The notes: a model not told the origin generated them from the letters alone. A stretch of 6,326 nt of DNA from Phycisphaerales bacterium (GCA_028288775.1 JAQGHP010000655.1:1-6326); one strand, 5' to 3'; shown: positions 1 to 6,247, counted from the first letter of the stretch. Made by a program: numbers and translations.

Positions 1-1
1 C

Positions 2-1423
2 CTCTCCTGGCCCACCAGCCCCGATTCCACCCGCAATTCCGCGCTCGACGTCGGTCAGGACGTCGGCGAGTACTTCGCCCTCATGCTCCTGGCCATCACC
101 GGAATCCTTCTCGTGGCGGGCGCGCAGGACATCATCCTCCTGTTCCTGGGCATCGAGCTTGCCAGCATCCCCACCTACATCATGGTCTCGATCTCCCGGC
201 CCCTGCCCATCGCGCAGGAAGCGGGCGTGAAATACTTCTTCCTGGGCGCGATGTCCGCGGCCATCATGCTCTTCGGCTTCAGCTATCTCTACGGCACCAC
301 CGGCTACACGCAGCTAGGCCAGATCGCTGCCGTCCTGCACGAGCAGCCAGGCGGCTTGAACACCTGGCAATTGCTTGCCCTCGTAATGCTGCTCGCCGGC
401 TTCGCGTTCAAAATCGCGGCCGTCCCGCTCCACGCCTACGCGGGCGACGTGTACCAGGGAGCGGCAACTCCCGTCACCGCGCTGCTCGCATTCGTCCCCA
501 AGACCAGCGGGTTTATCGCGATCATCAAGATTCTTTCCGTAATCGCCGGCTCGAGGTGGATCGCGCCGGATGTGGTGATTCAGCTCCTGTGGGTGATCGC
601 GGTGCTGACGATGACCTTCGGCAACGTGCTGGGCCTGTTGCAGTTCAACGTGAAGCGGGTCCTCGCCTACAGCTCCGTCGCGCACAGCGGGTACATGCTC
701 GTCGGGCTCACCGCATTGCTGGCCGCGAAAGGGCTGCCCAATTCCGCCGAGATCCAAAAGACGGCGCTGGCGGGCGTGCTCTTTTACCTTGCCGCGTACG
801 GCGTCATGAACACCGGCGCGTTCGGCGTGTTGATGCTGCTCCCGGGCCGCACCGATGCCCCCGGCCGCCACGGACCGGGCGGCCAGCCTCTCTCCACCGC
901 CGAGTCGGCCGAGACGTTCGAAGACCTCGCCGGCCAGGGCCGCAACAACCTCGTGCTCGGGCTTGCGATGGCCGTCTGCTGCCTGAGCCTCACAGGCCTC
1001 CCGCTGACGGTCGGGTTCTTCGGCAAGGTGCTGCTCATCAAGCCCGCGCTCGACGTCGCCGGCGGCGACAACGCGTTCAAAACTCGCATGGTCTGGCTCG
1101 TCGTGATCACCATGGTTAATGCTGCAATCTCCGCGGCTTACTACCTGAAGATCATCTCAACGATATTCCTCCGCGCAGAGTCCACCGAGGCCGCGCAGGC
1201 CGCCGGCATCGTGCCCGCCCGCCGCCCGGCGTTCCGTTCCGCCCCCGTGCTGCTCGCCGTCGGCCTCTCGGCGCTGGGCACGATCTTCTTCGGCGTATTC
1301 TTCCCCGGCACCAGCGCCCTGACCAAGCGCGTGCTCGAAGCCACCGGAATCCAATCCCGCGAAGTGCCCGCTGCCCCGCAGCCTACGATTCATCAGGCCA
1401 GCGTCGACGCGGGCGTACCATAG
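2..1423 (+). CDS. nuoN: NADH-quinone oxidoreductase subunit N (complex I), 5'-partial
   Basis: NuoN is one of three antiporter-like membrane subunits of respiratory complex I that couple NADH:quinone electron transfer to proton pumping. The reading frame is open from base 2, and the 27 codons before the first ATG (base 83) continue the NuoN pattern, so the gene starts outside the window. By alignment to E. coli NuoN about 80 N-terminal residues (roughly three helices) are missing. Counting from the Met at base 83, the family's functional residues are present: E25 in FLGIELASIP (E. coli E133), K51 (K158), K111 in FKIAAVPLH (K217), K141 in VPKTSGF (K247) and K316 in GFFGKVLLIK (K395). The discontinuous-helix segment NVKRVLAYSSVAHSGY is at 190-205. 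Spacing between the last two lysines is about 27 residues longer than in E. coli, matching a Gly/Pro/Ser-rich loop near 255-290. nuoN usually closes a nuo operon, and no further nuo gene follows here. Confidence 0.95.
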   Translation, partial: LSWPTSPDSTRNSALDVGQDVGEYFALMLLAITGILLVAGAQDIILLFLGIELASIPTYIMVSISRPLPIAQEAGVKYFFLGAMSAAIMLFGFSYLYGTTGYTQLGQIAAVLHEQPGGLNTWQLLALVMLLAGFAFKIAAVPLHAYAGDVYQGAATPVTALLAFVPKTSGFIAIIKILSVIAGSRWIAPDVVIQLLWVIAVLTMTFGNVLGLLQFNVKRVLAYSSVAHSGYMLVGLTALLAAKGLPNSAEIQKTALAGVLFYLAAYGVMNTGAFGVLMLLPGRTDAPGRHGPGGQPLSTAESAETFEDLAGQGRNNLVLGLAMAVCCLSLTGLPLTVGFFGKVLLIKPALDVAGGDNAFKTRMVWLVVITMVNAAISAAYYLKIISTIFLRAESTEAAQAAGIVPARRPAFRSAPVLLAVGLSALGTIFFGVFFPGTSALTKRVLEATGIQSREVPAAPQPTIHQASVDAGVP

Positions 1424-1465
1424 GCATAAGAGGTGGCGCAGCCCGCCGCATGGCGGTGCATTCCG

Positions 1466-1499
1466 TTACGTTTCACGTTTTACGTCTTCACGTTCCACG
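1466..1499 (+). repeat. Short tandem repeat of TTYACGT-like units before mtnA
   Basis: Five imperfect copies of a 6-8 base unit follow one another: TTACGT, TTCACGT, TTTACGT, CTTCACGT and TCCACG. ACGT recurs at 1468, 1475, 1482 and 1490, giving a period of 7-8 bases. The array ends four bases before the chosen mtnA start and takes up much of the nuoN-mtnA gap. A small hairpin (CCGCC, four-base loop, GGCGG at 1443-1456) lies just upstream. From memory, similar ACGTTTCACGTTT strings occur as dispersed repeats in some GC-rich bacterial genomes, but I cannot check this. A regulatory role is possible and unproven. Confidence 0.6.
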
Positions 1500-1503
1500 C
1501 CCC

Positions 1504-2583
1504 ATGCTTCAGACCATCACCTGGACCGGCCAAGCCGCCCGACTGCTCGATCAGACGAAGCTGCCCACCGAAACCATCTACGTTGACATCACCAGCGAAA
1601 CGCAGATGTGGGACGCCATCAAGCGCCTGGTCGTCCGCGGCGCGCCCGCGATCGGTGTGGCCGCTGCGTTCGGCGTCTACCTGGGCGTTCGCGATTGGCC
1701 CGACGACGATCAGATCGGCTTTGGCAAACGTCTCGAAGAAGTGTGCAGGTATCTCGCCACCAGCCGGCCCACCGCGGTCAATTTATTCTGGGCAATCGAG
1801 CGAATCCAGAGAGTCGCCAGCACGATCCGGTCAGCCGAGATCGAGCCGGCGCAAGTCGTCCGTACGACCAAGCAGCGCATCCTGGACGAAGCCCTGGCGA
1901 TGCTCGAAGAAGACAACCGCATCTGCCGCTCCATCGGCGAGCACGGCGTCAAGCTCCTCGCGCCCCTTGCCTCGTCGCAGGGCCCCATCAATCTCCTCAC
2001 CCACTGCAACGCCGGCGGCCTCGCGACCGTACGCTACGGAACCGCCCTCGCCCCCGTTTACGTCGGCGCGGAGCAGGGGCTCAAGTTCCACGTCTTCGCC
2101 GATGAAACGCGGCCGTTGCTCCAGGGCAGCCGGATCACCGCCTTCGAGCTCCAGCAGAATGGAATCCCCGTCACGGTGATTTGCGACAACATGGCCGCGA
2201 CGGTCATGTCCGAGGGAAAGGTCGCGGCAGTCATCGTCGGCACCGACCGCGTCGCGGCTAATGGCGACGTCGCCAACAAGATCGGCACCCTGGGCGTCGC
2301 CATCCTCGCGCGCCACTACAACATTCCCTTCTACGTCGCCGCCCCGACCAGCAGCATCGACCTCTCCCTTCCCACCGGGAAACAAATCCCCATCGAGCAG
2401 CGCGACGCCAGGGAAGTCACCGAGGGAATGGGCAGGACCACCGCGCCCCCCGCGGCGCAAGTCTACAACCCCGCCTTCGACGTCACGCCCGCCAACCTCG
2501 TCACCGCCATCATCACAGAGCACGGCGTAGCCGTAGCGCCCTACGAGGCGTCACTAAAAGATATGTGCCAGCGCAAAGACTAA
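1504..2583 (+). CDS. mtnA: S-methyl-5-thioribose-1-phosphate isomerase
   Basis: MtnA converts 5-methylthioribose-1-phosphate to 5-methylthioribulose-1-phosphate in the cytosolic methionine salvage pathway, which recycles the methylthioadenosine left from polyamine synthesis and other SAM-using reactions. It is related to the eIF2B alpha/beta/delta family. At 359 residues it has the family's usual length. Visible motifs are LLDQTKLP (14-21), the phosphate-binding VVRGAPAIG (43-51), LTHCNAGGLAT (165-175) with catalytic Cys168, GTDRVAANGDVANKIGT (246-262) with catalytic Asp248, PFYVAAPTSSID and IPIEQRD. Cys168 and Asp248 correspond to Cys160 and Asp240 of the B. subtilis enzyme, with the same 80-residue spacing. 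An in-frame ATG at 1450 would add 18 residues encoded mostly by the tandem repeat. The ATG at 1504 was chosen because MLQTITWTG matches the usual N-terminus. No good Shine-Dalgarno precedes either start. The MtnA-type motifs (RGAPAIG and NGDVANKIGT) make a generic eIF2B-like or ribose-1,5-bisphosphate isomerase less likely. No other mtn gene is visible. Confidence 0.95.
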   Translation: MLQTITWTGQAARLLDQTKLPTETIYVDITSETQMWDAIKRLVVRGAPAIGVAAAFGVYLGVRDWPDDDQIGFGKRLEEVCRYLATSRPTAVNLFWAIERIQRVASTIRSAEIEPAQVVRTTKQRILDEALAMLEEDNRICRSIGEHGVKLLAPLASSQGPINLLTHCNAGGLATVRYGTALAPVYVGAEQGLKFHVFADETRPLLQGSRITAFELQQNGIPVTVICDNMAATVMSEGKVAAVIVGTDRVAANGDVANKIGTLGVAILARHYNIPFYVAAPTSSIDLSLPTGKQIPIEQRDAREVTEGMGRTTAPPAAQVYNPAFDVTPANLVTAIITEHGVAVAPYEASLKDMCQRKD

Positions 2584-2607
2584 GGGGCGGATTCGTTAAT
2601 CCCGTGG

Positions 2608-2626
2608 CACGAGCGGCCCGCCCGTG
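2608..2626. repeat. Imperfect hairpin (CACGAGCGG / CGCCCGTG)
   Basis: A 19-base inverted repeat: CACG pairs with CGTG, there is one A/C mismatch, then GCG pairs with CGC around a tiny loop. It starts 24 bases after the mtnA stop. There is no T-tract, so a terminator is possible but weakly supported. It resembles the GTGGCACGGGCG...CGCCCGTG type of dispersed repeat that I recall from planctomycete genomes; that resemblance is from memory. Confidence 0.5.
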
Positions 2627-2630
2627 TTAT

Positions 2631-2644
2631 GCCGCTATAGCGGC
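2631..2644. repeat. Perfect 14-bp palindrome GCCGCTATAGCGGC
   Basis: GCCGCTATAGCGGC is identical to its reverse complement. Its perfect symmetry would suit a dimeric protein site or a cruciform better than an RNA hairpin, because the centre leaves little loop. It lies four bases after the preceding hairpin and about 50 bases downstream of mtnA. It has no T-run, and there is no gene start nearby for it to act on as an operator, so its role is unknown. Confidence 0.6.
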
Positions 2645-2707
2645 GAATACATGGACGAGGCGCGGCTCGACTGAGCGAGACAAGCGCCCGGAGCGCGGCG
2701 CGCTACA

Positions 2708-2725
2708 CCACCGTCCGCGCGGTGG
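2708..2725. repeat. Small hairpin CCACCG / CGGTGG
   Basis: A perfect 6-bp stem encloses a 6-base GC-rich loop. It lies 11 bases before the left arm of the 27-bp inverted repeat. It is short enough to arise by chance in GC-rich DNA and is listed mainly because it adds to a dense run of such structures. Confidence 0.35.
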
Positions 2726-2736
2726 ATAACCAAGTC

Positions 2737-2816
2737 CATGTAGGGTGGGCGTACTCGCCCACCATTTGTCACCCAGGCGGTCGGCGAACGGTGGGCGAGT
2801 ACGCCCACCCTACATG
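2737..2816. repeat. Perfect 27-bp inverted repeat with nested hairpins, MITE-like
   Basis: The arms 2737-2763 and 2790-2816 are exact reverse complements over 27 bases, separated by 26 bases. Outer ends read CATGTAGGGTGGGCG inward on both strands. Each arm also folds on itself: GGTGGGCG, a four-base loop (TACT in the left arm, AGTA in the right), then CGCCCACC, an 8-bp stem. The whole can form either one long cruciform or two small hairpins. There is no coding capacity, no obvious target-site duplication and no transposase nearby. TAGGGTGGGC...GCCCACC sequences are, as I recall, scattered in many copies through various bacterial genomes, so a non-autonomous mobile repeat or REP-like pair is the likeliest identity. 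That is inference; the symmetry itself is directly visible. Confidence 0.8.
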
Positions 2817-2858
2817 ATTCGGAATTCCGCGCAACTGTGCGTTCCGCCCCTCACCTTT

Positions 2859-2888
2859 TCCCTCTCTCCCGAGTACGAGGGAGAGGGA
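2859..2888. repeat. Long CT/GA hairpin with AGTA loop
   Basis: TCCCTCTCTCCCG pairs with CGAGGGAGAGGGA around an AGTA tetraloop. The 13 stem positions include one wobble pair and one mismatch. It resembles the CCCTCTCCCGGAGTACGGGAGAGGG kind of dispersed repeat seen in several bacterial phyla (from memory). The loop and its closing CG pairs (CGAGTACG) are the same as in the right arm of the neighbouring 27-bp repeat. The base 5' of the stem is T-rich (TTTT at 2856-2859), so a terminator reading toward the minus strand is conceivable for the nuclease gene: on that strand the stem is followed by AAAA rather than T's, which argues against it. Confidence 0.65.
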
Positions 2889-2925
2889 CTAAGAGCGGGC
2901 CTATGACCCGACCGGTGCGACACGC

Positions 2926-2971
2926 CCCGGCTCTGAGATTTCACGGAGGTCGCGAAGAGAGAAGAGCCGGG
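2926..2971. repeat. 9-bp inverted repeat CCCGGCTCT / AGAGCCGGG
   Basis: Perfect 9-base arms at 2926-2934 and 2963-2971 enclose 28 bases. The structure begins about 30 bases beyond the stop of the minus-strand nuclease gene and so might serve as its transcription end, although there is no T-run on that strand. The enclosed segment contains TTTCACGGAGGTCGCGAAGA, which looks like the CACGGAGG-type dispersed repeats I recall from environmental genomes. Function is unproven. Confidence 0.45.
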
Positions 2972-3003
2972 CGACCGACCCAATCTGTGAATTCGGGAAA
3001 AGT

Positions 3004-3582
3004 CTATTTACCCGTTCGCGTGAACGGCGTGCTGTGGAAGAGGTGGTGCTCAAAGTTGGATTCGTACGTCGTGGCGAGCTTCGGGCGGTCGCGGAGGATG
3101 AGCAGGTTCTCGGCGTTGCGTTCCTCGGCGCTCTTGGTGAGGTTGAACGATCCGGTGATCACCTCGCGGCCATCGATGATGAGCACCTTGTTGTGTGCGA
3201 TCGCGTGCTGCTCGTCCACGTAAACGGTTACCCCATGCCCCGCCAAAAACTCCGCGGCGGAGGCGTGGTCAGCGCGCTGGGCTTTGTCGAGGATCACCCG
3301 AACCCGCACGCCGCGGGTGACCGCGTCGGCGACCGCCTGCGCGATCGGCTGCGACGTGAAGGCGTACGCTTGCACGTCCACCGTGCGGGCGGCCTTTCCG
3401 ATTTCCGAAACGATCGCGTCGGTGCATCCGCCGCTGGGGCTGAAGAGGGCGGTGATGCCGTCTTCGGTCGCGGGGTCGCCGGCGTGCGCAGCGCCCGCGT
3501 GCCGGGGCGGGGAGCCCGCCAGCAGGTAGGCCCAGATGCCCAGTGAAAAGGCGATCGCAAGAAGAAGCTGCTTCCGCATCAT
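3004..3582 (-). CDS. Secreted phospholipase-D-family nuclease (Nuc-like, single HKD)
   Basis: This is a 192-residue member of the PLD superfamily, closest in layout to the small Nuc/EndA-type phosphodiesterases that cut nucleic acids and work as dimers because each chain carries one HKD motif. The catalytic motif is HNKVLIID (His130, Lys132, Asp137), followed by GSFN at 144-147 and ERNAENLLIL. Upstream it has the typical FSPSGGCTDAIV (47-58), VQAYAFTSQPIA (70-81) and GVRVRVILDK (91-100). The N-terminus is a probable signal peptide: MMRKQ, a hydrophobic stretch at about 6-23, and a likely cleavage after AAHA (residue 34), so it should act outside the cytoplasm. AGGGA (plus-strand bases 3583-3587) directly abuts the first of two adjacent ATGs, so the second ATG (start at 3579) is equally or more likely. 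The substrate cannot be read from sequence; nuclease is likelier than lipase for this size. It is divergent from the AsmA-like gene. Confidence 0.88.
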   Translation of the reverse strand: MMRKQLLLAIAFSLGIWAYLLAGSPPRHAGAAHAGDPATEDGITALFSPSGGCTDAIVSEIGKAARTVDVQAYAFTSQPIAQAVADAVTRGVRVRVILDKAQRADHASAAEFLAGHGVTVYVDEQHAIAHNKVLIIDGREVITGSFNLTKSAEERNAENLLILRDRPKLATTYESNFEHHLFHSTPFTRTGK

Positions 3583-3724
3583 TCCCTACATCGGCATCCG
3601 TCCGCAGGGGGTGTAGCAGATTTTCCAGCGGATTGTTCTGTGCTGGTTATTAGTTGGATTGCTCACATTCACAGCAGTTCGTCCGCTCTGCCAGCCGCGA
3701 CGGCCTGCTATCATGGGGATATTA
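3583..3724. promoter_or_regulatory. Divergent intergenic region (nuclease / AsmA-like gene)
   Basis: Both flanking genes start from this 142-bp gap, so each gene's promoter most probably lies here. It is visibly richer in A/T around 3620-3665 than the coding DNA on either side. I cannot pick out a convincing -35/-10 pair on either strand, nor an operator or riboswitch. Two likely ribosome-binding sites are visible: AGGGA on the minus strand (3583-3587) for the nuclease, and GGGGA at 3715-3719, five bases before the ATG at 3725, for the AsmA-like gene. Confidence 0.4.
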
Positions 3725-6223
3725 ATGAGCCCACAATCCCCGAAATTGAACCGCAAATGGCCGCGCGTCCTGAAAATCGTGGCCCCGGGGCTCTTATTGC
3801 TGTGCGTGATCACATGGGGCGTGCTCGGGGCGGTCTGCCGATCCCATATCGCGAAGGCCGTGAAACAGGGGACCGGTGCGGACTTTACGGCGAGTTGGTC
3901 CTGGTATCTGCCTCCATACGGGGTCAGCCTCCGCGGGGTCCGGCTCACCAAGCCCGGTCCCGACGGCAAGGAACTCGAGCTGCTCACCGCCCCGCGCATC
4001 GACCTGAAGCTGGCTCATTTCCCGCATAAGGGGCAGCCGCTGGTTATCGAAACGCTCTCGGCTCAGTCGCCCACGATCACCCTCGCGAGCAACCCCGACG
4101 CACCCAAGCCGCGGGAATCGCAAGCAAGCCAGACCCAGCCCGCGATTGAAAAAATAGAAGAGAAACTGCTAACACCTCCGCCGAAGAACTCCGACAAGTT
4201 CCAGCTCCATCACCTGCAGATTGTCGACGCGCGCGTCCTTTACGAGGACCGCGCCCCGGCCGGGATGCAGGCTATTGAACTCAATCACGTGCAGGTCTAT
4301 GTGACGGGGGACCCGTCGGCCGCGGGCGGATACGCCTATGGCGTATCGATCGACGACCCGTCCGGCGTTCAGCTTCACATTGCGGGCACCGCCGACATTG
4401 ATGACCTGATCGTGCAAATGCCGCAGTTGTCGCTCAAGGCCCGGCTCGCCGCACTTTCGCCCGAGCTGCCCGTGTCCCAAGCGCGCCGGGAAACGCTCGC
4501 CCCCTTTCTCACGGACGGAACACTCGACATCAGCGGCAAGGCGACGATCCCGCTCCACGACATTCAGCACGCCGCGATCGACGCGGCCATCATTCTCGAC
4601 GGCGCGAAAGCAAACCTCTCGCGTCTGAATCTGACGGTCGATCGCGCGGATGCCAAGTTCTCGATCCACAGCAAACATGGCCCAACGAATGATTCGCAGC
4701 CGGCCGCCCTCAATGTCGACAAATTTCAGGCTGCCAGCGGAAAAACTCTTCTCGTCCTGGACGGCGGCACACTTTCCATCACCCCCGACGGCGCGGGATG
4801 GGATCTGGCCAAACTGGTCGGCCGGCTCGACATTGGCGGCGGCGTGCCTGCCTTCGACCGCCTGCGGCTGCGTGGCCGCTTCAATTTCGCCGCGACCGCC
4901 GGCGCGCCGTTTCATCTGCCCGATGGGCAAGATCGCTTCGTCTCCGCGCGCCACGAACTCATCGCCTACCCGCGGGATGTGTCGATCCAGCCGCCCAAGT
5001 TCGACATCCCTGTCGAGCACATCGGCGGCGGGCAGGTCAGTTGCCGGGGCGGCGTGGTCCGCCTGCAAAACCTCATTGGCCAATATGGCCACGATCAAGT
5101 CCTCCTCGAAGACGCGCGCATCCTCCTCGACGACCCGCGCGAGCGCGCCCGCATCAGAGACCTTCGCGAGCAGGTGCGCATCGAAGGGATCGCCGGCACC
5201 CTCATCTTCCATCAGCCCGCCACTCCGTACCCGCTGGCACTGGGGAAAGTGATCGCCCAGCTCCGCCCAACCGGCCCCTTCGACATCGGCGGAGGAAGTT
5301 GGTACGCGATCAACCGAAAGCACACGGAAGAATGGCCGCCGCCCAAGGCCGACTACTTCTTCCGCATCACAACAACCCAGGGCGCGTTCGCCCTCTACGA
5401 CGCGAAAGTGCCATTGCTGAACATCCATGCGGACTCCACTGTTTCGCCGATGTCAGTGGACATCCCGCACTTCAAGGCCGACGTCTTCGACGGCACCCTC
5501 ACCGCAACAACCCGCATCACGCCCGTGCGCCCGGTGCGGTACGAGGGCACGGCCACGCTCTACAACGTGAACCTCGACAAGGCGTCCGCCGCGGTCGAGC
5601 CTCCGGGGGGAAAGGGCGGACGCCTCAGCGGCCGAGGCTTTGCAAACGCACGCCTCTCGGGCGGAGGCCCCGGCGGCGCGCGGACCCCGATGCAGCTTTT
5701 CGCCGGCGGCGGTGAATTTGAAATCCTCGGCGGAGATTTCTCGCTCATCCCCGTCGTCAAGCAGGCCGCCGGGAAAGTCGCCAAGCCCGACCAACCGATG
5801 GTCGGCCAGGCCGCGGGGCTCTTCGCGATTCACGATGAAATCGTGGTGCTCAACCGCTGCGCGGTGGGAAACCCATACTTCGGCCTGCAGGGCTCGGGAA
5901 CGATCGGGTTTGACAAATCCCTGGACCTGCAAGTGGTCGCCGCCCCGCTGGGCGATTGGCAGGATGCGCTGAAGGCGCAAAAAGTCCCCGTCCTCGACGA
6001 CATCGCCGGCGCGATCCAGCAAGTCATCAACGGCGCACAGCGCACGCTCCTCTGGGACATCCGCATCCAGGGCACGACCACCGACCCCAAGGTAATAACC
6101 GTCCCCGCCCCGGCCATCACCGAGCCTGTCGCCGCCCTTTTCGGCGCAATGCTCGGGGAAAAGAAGGACACCCATCTCATCGACGCGGTAAAGGGCACGC
6201 CCAATGTGCCGGTCAAAAAGTAG
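3725..6223 (+). CDS. AsmA-like membrane-anchored envelope protein
   Basis: An 832-residue protein with a basic N-terminus (KLNRKWPRVLK), one transmembrane anchor at about 18-37, then a long, mostly beta-strand periplasmic part. The section after the anchor (LPPYGVSLRGVRLTKPGPDG, ELELLTAPRIDLKL, PLVIETLSAQSPTITL) has the strand pattern of AsmA N-terminal domains. A Pro/Gln/Lys-rich linker follows at about 122-157. The C-terminal part (about 588-790) looks like the AsmA C-terminal module: GTLTATTRI, a Gly-rich turn region (GGKGGRLSGRGFANARLSGG), GGGEFEILGGDFSLIPVVKQ, GLQGSGTIGFDKSLDLQV and a closing WDIRIQGTTTDPKV. AsmA/TamB/YhdP relatives form grooved beta-rods that carry phospholipids between inner and outer membranes; that role here is inference. 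The frame is open from a TTG at 3659 and has an ATG at 3713; 3725 was chosen because GGGGA lies five bases before it and the basic-plus-TM N-terminus begins there. It stands alone, divergent from the nuclease gene. Confidence 0.8.
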   Translation: MSPQSPKLNRKWPRVLKIVAPGLLLLCVITWGVLGAVCRSHIAKAVKQGTGADFTASWSWYLPPYGVSLRGVRLTKPGPDGKELELLTAPRIDLKLAHFPHKGQPLVIETLSAQSPTITLASNPDAPKPRESQASQTQPAIEKIEEKLLTPPPKNSDKFQLHHLQIVDARVLYEDRAPAGMQAIELNHVQVYVTGDPSAAGGYAYGVSIDDPSGVQLHIAGTADIDDLIVQMPQLSLKARLAALSPELPVSQARRETLAPFLTDGTLDISGKATIPLHDIQHAAIDAAIILDGAKANLSRLNLTVDRADAKFSIHSKHGPTNDSQPAALNVDKFQAASGKTLLVLDGGTLSITPDGAGWDLAKLVGRLDIGGGVPAFDRLRLRGRFNFAATAGAPFHLPDGQDRFVSARHELIAYPRDVSIQPPKFDIPVEHIGGGQVSCRGGVVRLQNLIGQYGHDQVLLEDARILLDDPRERARIRDLREQVRIEGIAGTLIFHQPATPYPLALGKVIAQLRPTGPFDIGGGSWYAINRKHTEEWPPPKADYFFRITTTQGAFALYDAKVPLLNIHADSTVSPMSVDIPHFKADVFDGTLTATTRITPVRPVRYEGTATLYNVNLDKASAAVEPPGGKGGRLSGRGFANARLSGGGPGGARTPMQLFAGGGEFEILGGDFSLIPVVKQAAGKVAKPDQPMVGQAAGLFAIHDEIVVLNRCAVGNPYFGLQGSGTIGFDKSLDLQVVAAPLGDWQDALKAQKVPVLDDIAGAIQQVINGAQRTLLWDIRIQGTTTDPKVITVPAPAITEPVAALFGAMLGEKKDTHLIDAVKGTPNVPVKK

Positions 6224-6247
6224 AATTGGATTTCTTACTCCGGGCGA

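Larger units (their letters stand above)
2584..3003. other. Repeat-dense non-coding region between mtnA and the nuclease gene
   Basis: This 420-bp stretch separates the convergent ends of mtnA (plus) and the nuclease gene (minus). I find no convincing gene in it; the only longer open frame (from 2837) runs into the nuclease gene on the opposite strand and resembles no family I know. It holds at least six hairpin-forming sequences, listed separately, of several unrelated sequence types. None is followed by a clear T-run in either direction, so none is a textbook intrinsic terminator, though a strong hairpin here could still help end transcription of the two convergent genes. Confidence 0.7.

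Noticed and set aside
1466..1499. CRISPR array
   Set aside because: The repeat unit is 6-8 bases with no spacers, far too short for a CRISPR repeat.
1424..1503. SAM or other riboswitch controlling mtnA
   Set aside because: Only 80 bases separate nuoN and mtnA, much of it tandem repeat; no SAM-riboswitch-like stems or terminator/antiterminator pair can be made out.
1433..2179. Plus-strand frame (248 codons) overlapping mtnA in another phase
   Set aside because: The Ser/Pro/Arg-rich product is typical of an out-of-phase reading of GC-rich coding DNA; mtnA's frame carries all the motifs.
1831..2523. Minus-strand open frame (230 codons) opposite mtnA
   Set aside because: The low-complexity Asp/Gly/Val-rich product is typical of the antisense frame of a GC-rich gene, and mtnA is unambiguous on the other strand.
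2601..2650. Intrinsic terminator after mtnA
   Set aside because: Two hairpin-type sequences lie here but neither is followed by a run of T on the plus strand, so I list them as repeats only.
2837..3223. Plus-strand open frame (128 codons) starting in the repeat region
   Set aside because: Its first part is encoded by hairpin repeats and its second half is antisense to the nuclease gene. No protein family is recognisable.
3034..3546. Plus-strand open frame (170 codons) opposite the nuclease gene
   Set aside because: The minus-strand frame carries a complete HKD motif and signal peptide; the plus-strand frame is its shadow.
4169..5428. Long minus-strand open frame (419 codons) opposite the AsmA-like gene
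   Set aside because: Its product is rich in Arg, Gly, Val, Asp and Glu in the way antisense frames of GC-rich genes are, and it shows no family motif. The plus-strand gene explains the DNA.
5453..6175. Minus-strand open frame (240 codons) opposite the 3' part of the AsmA-like gene
   Set aside because: It lies wholly inside the AsmA-like coding region, with shadow-type composition and no recognisable domain.
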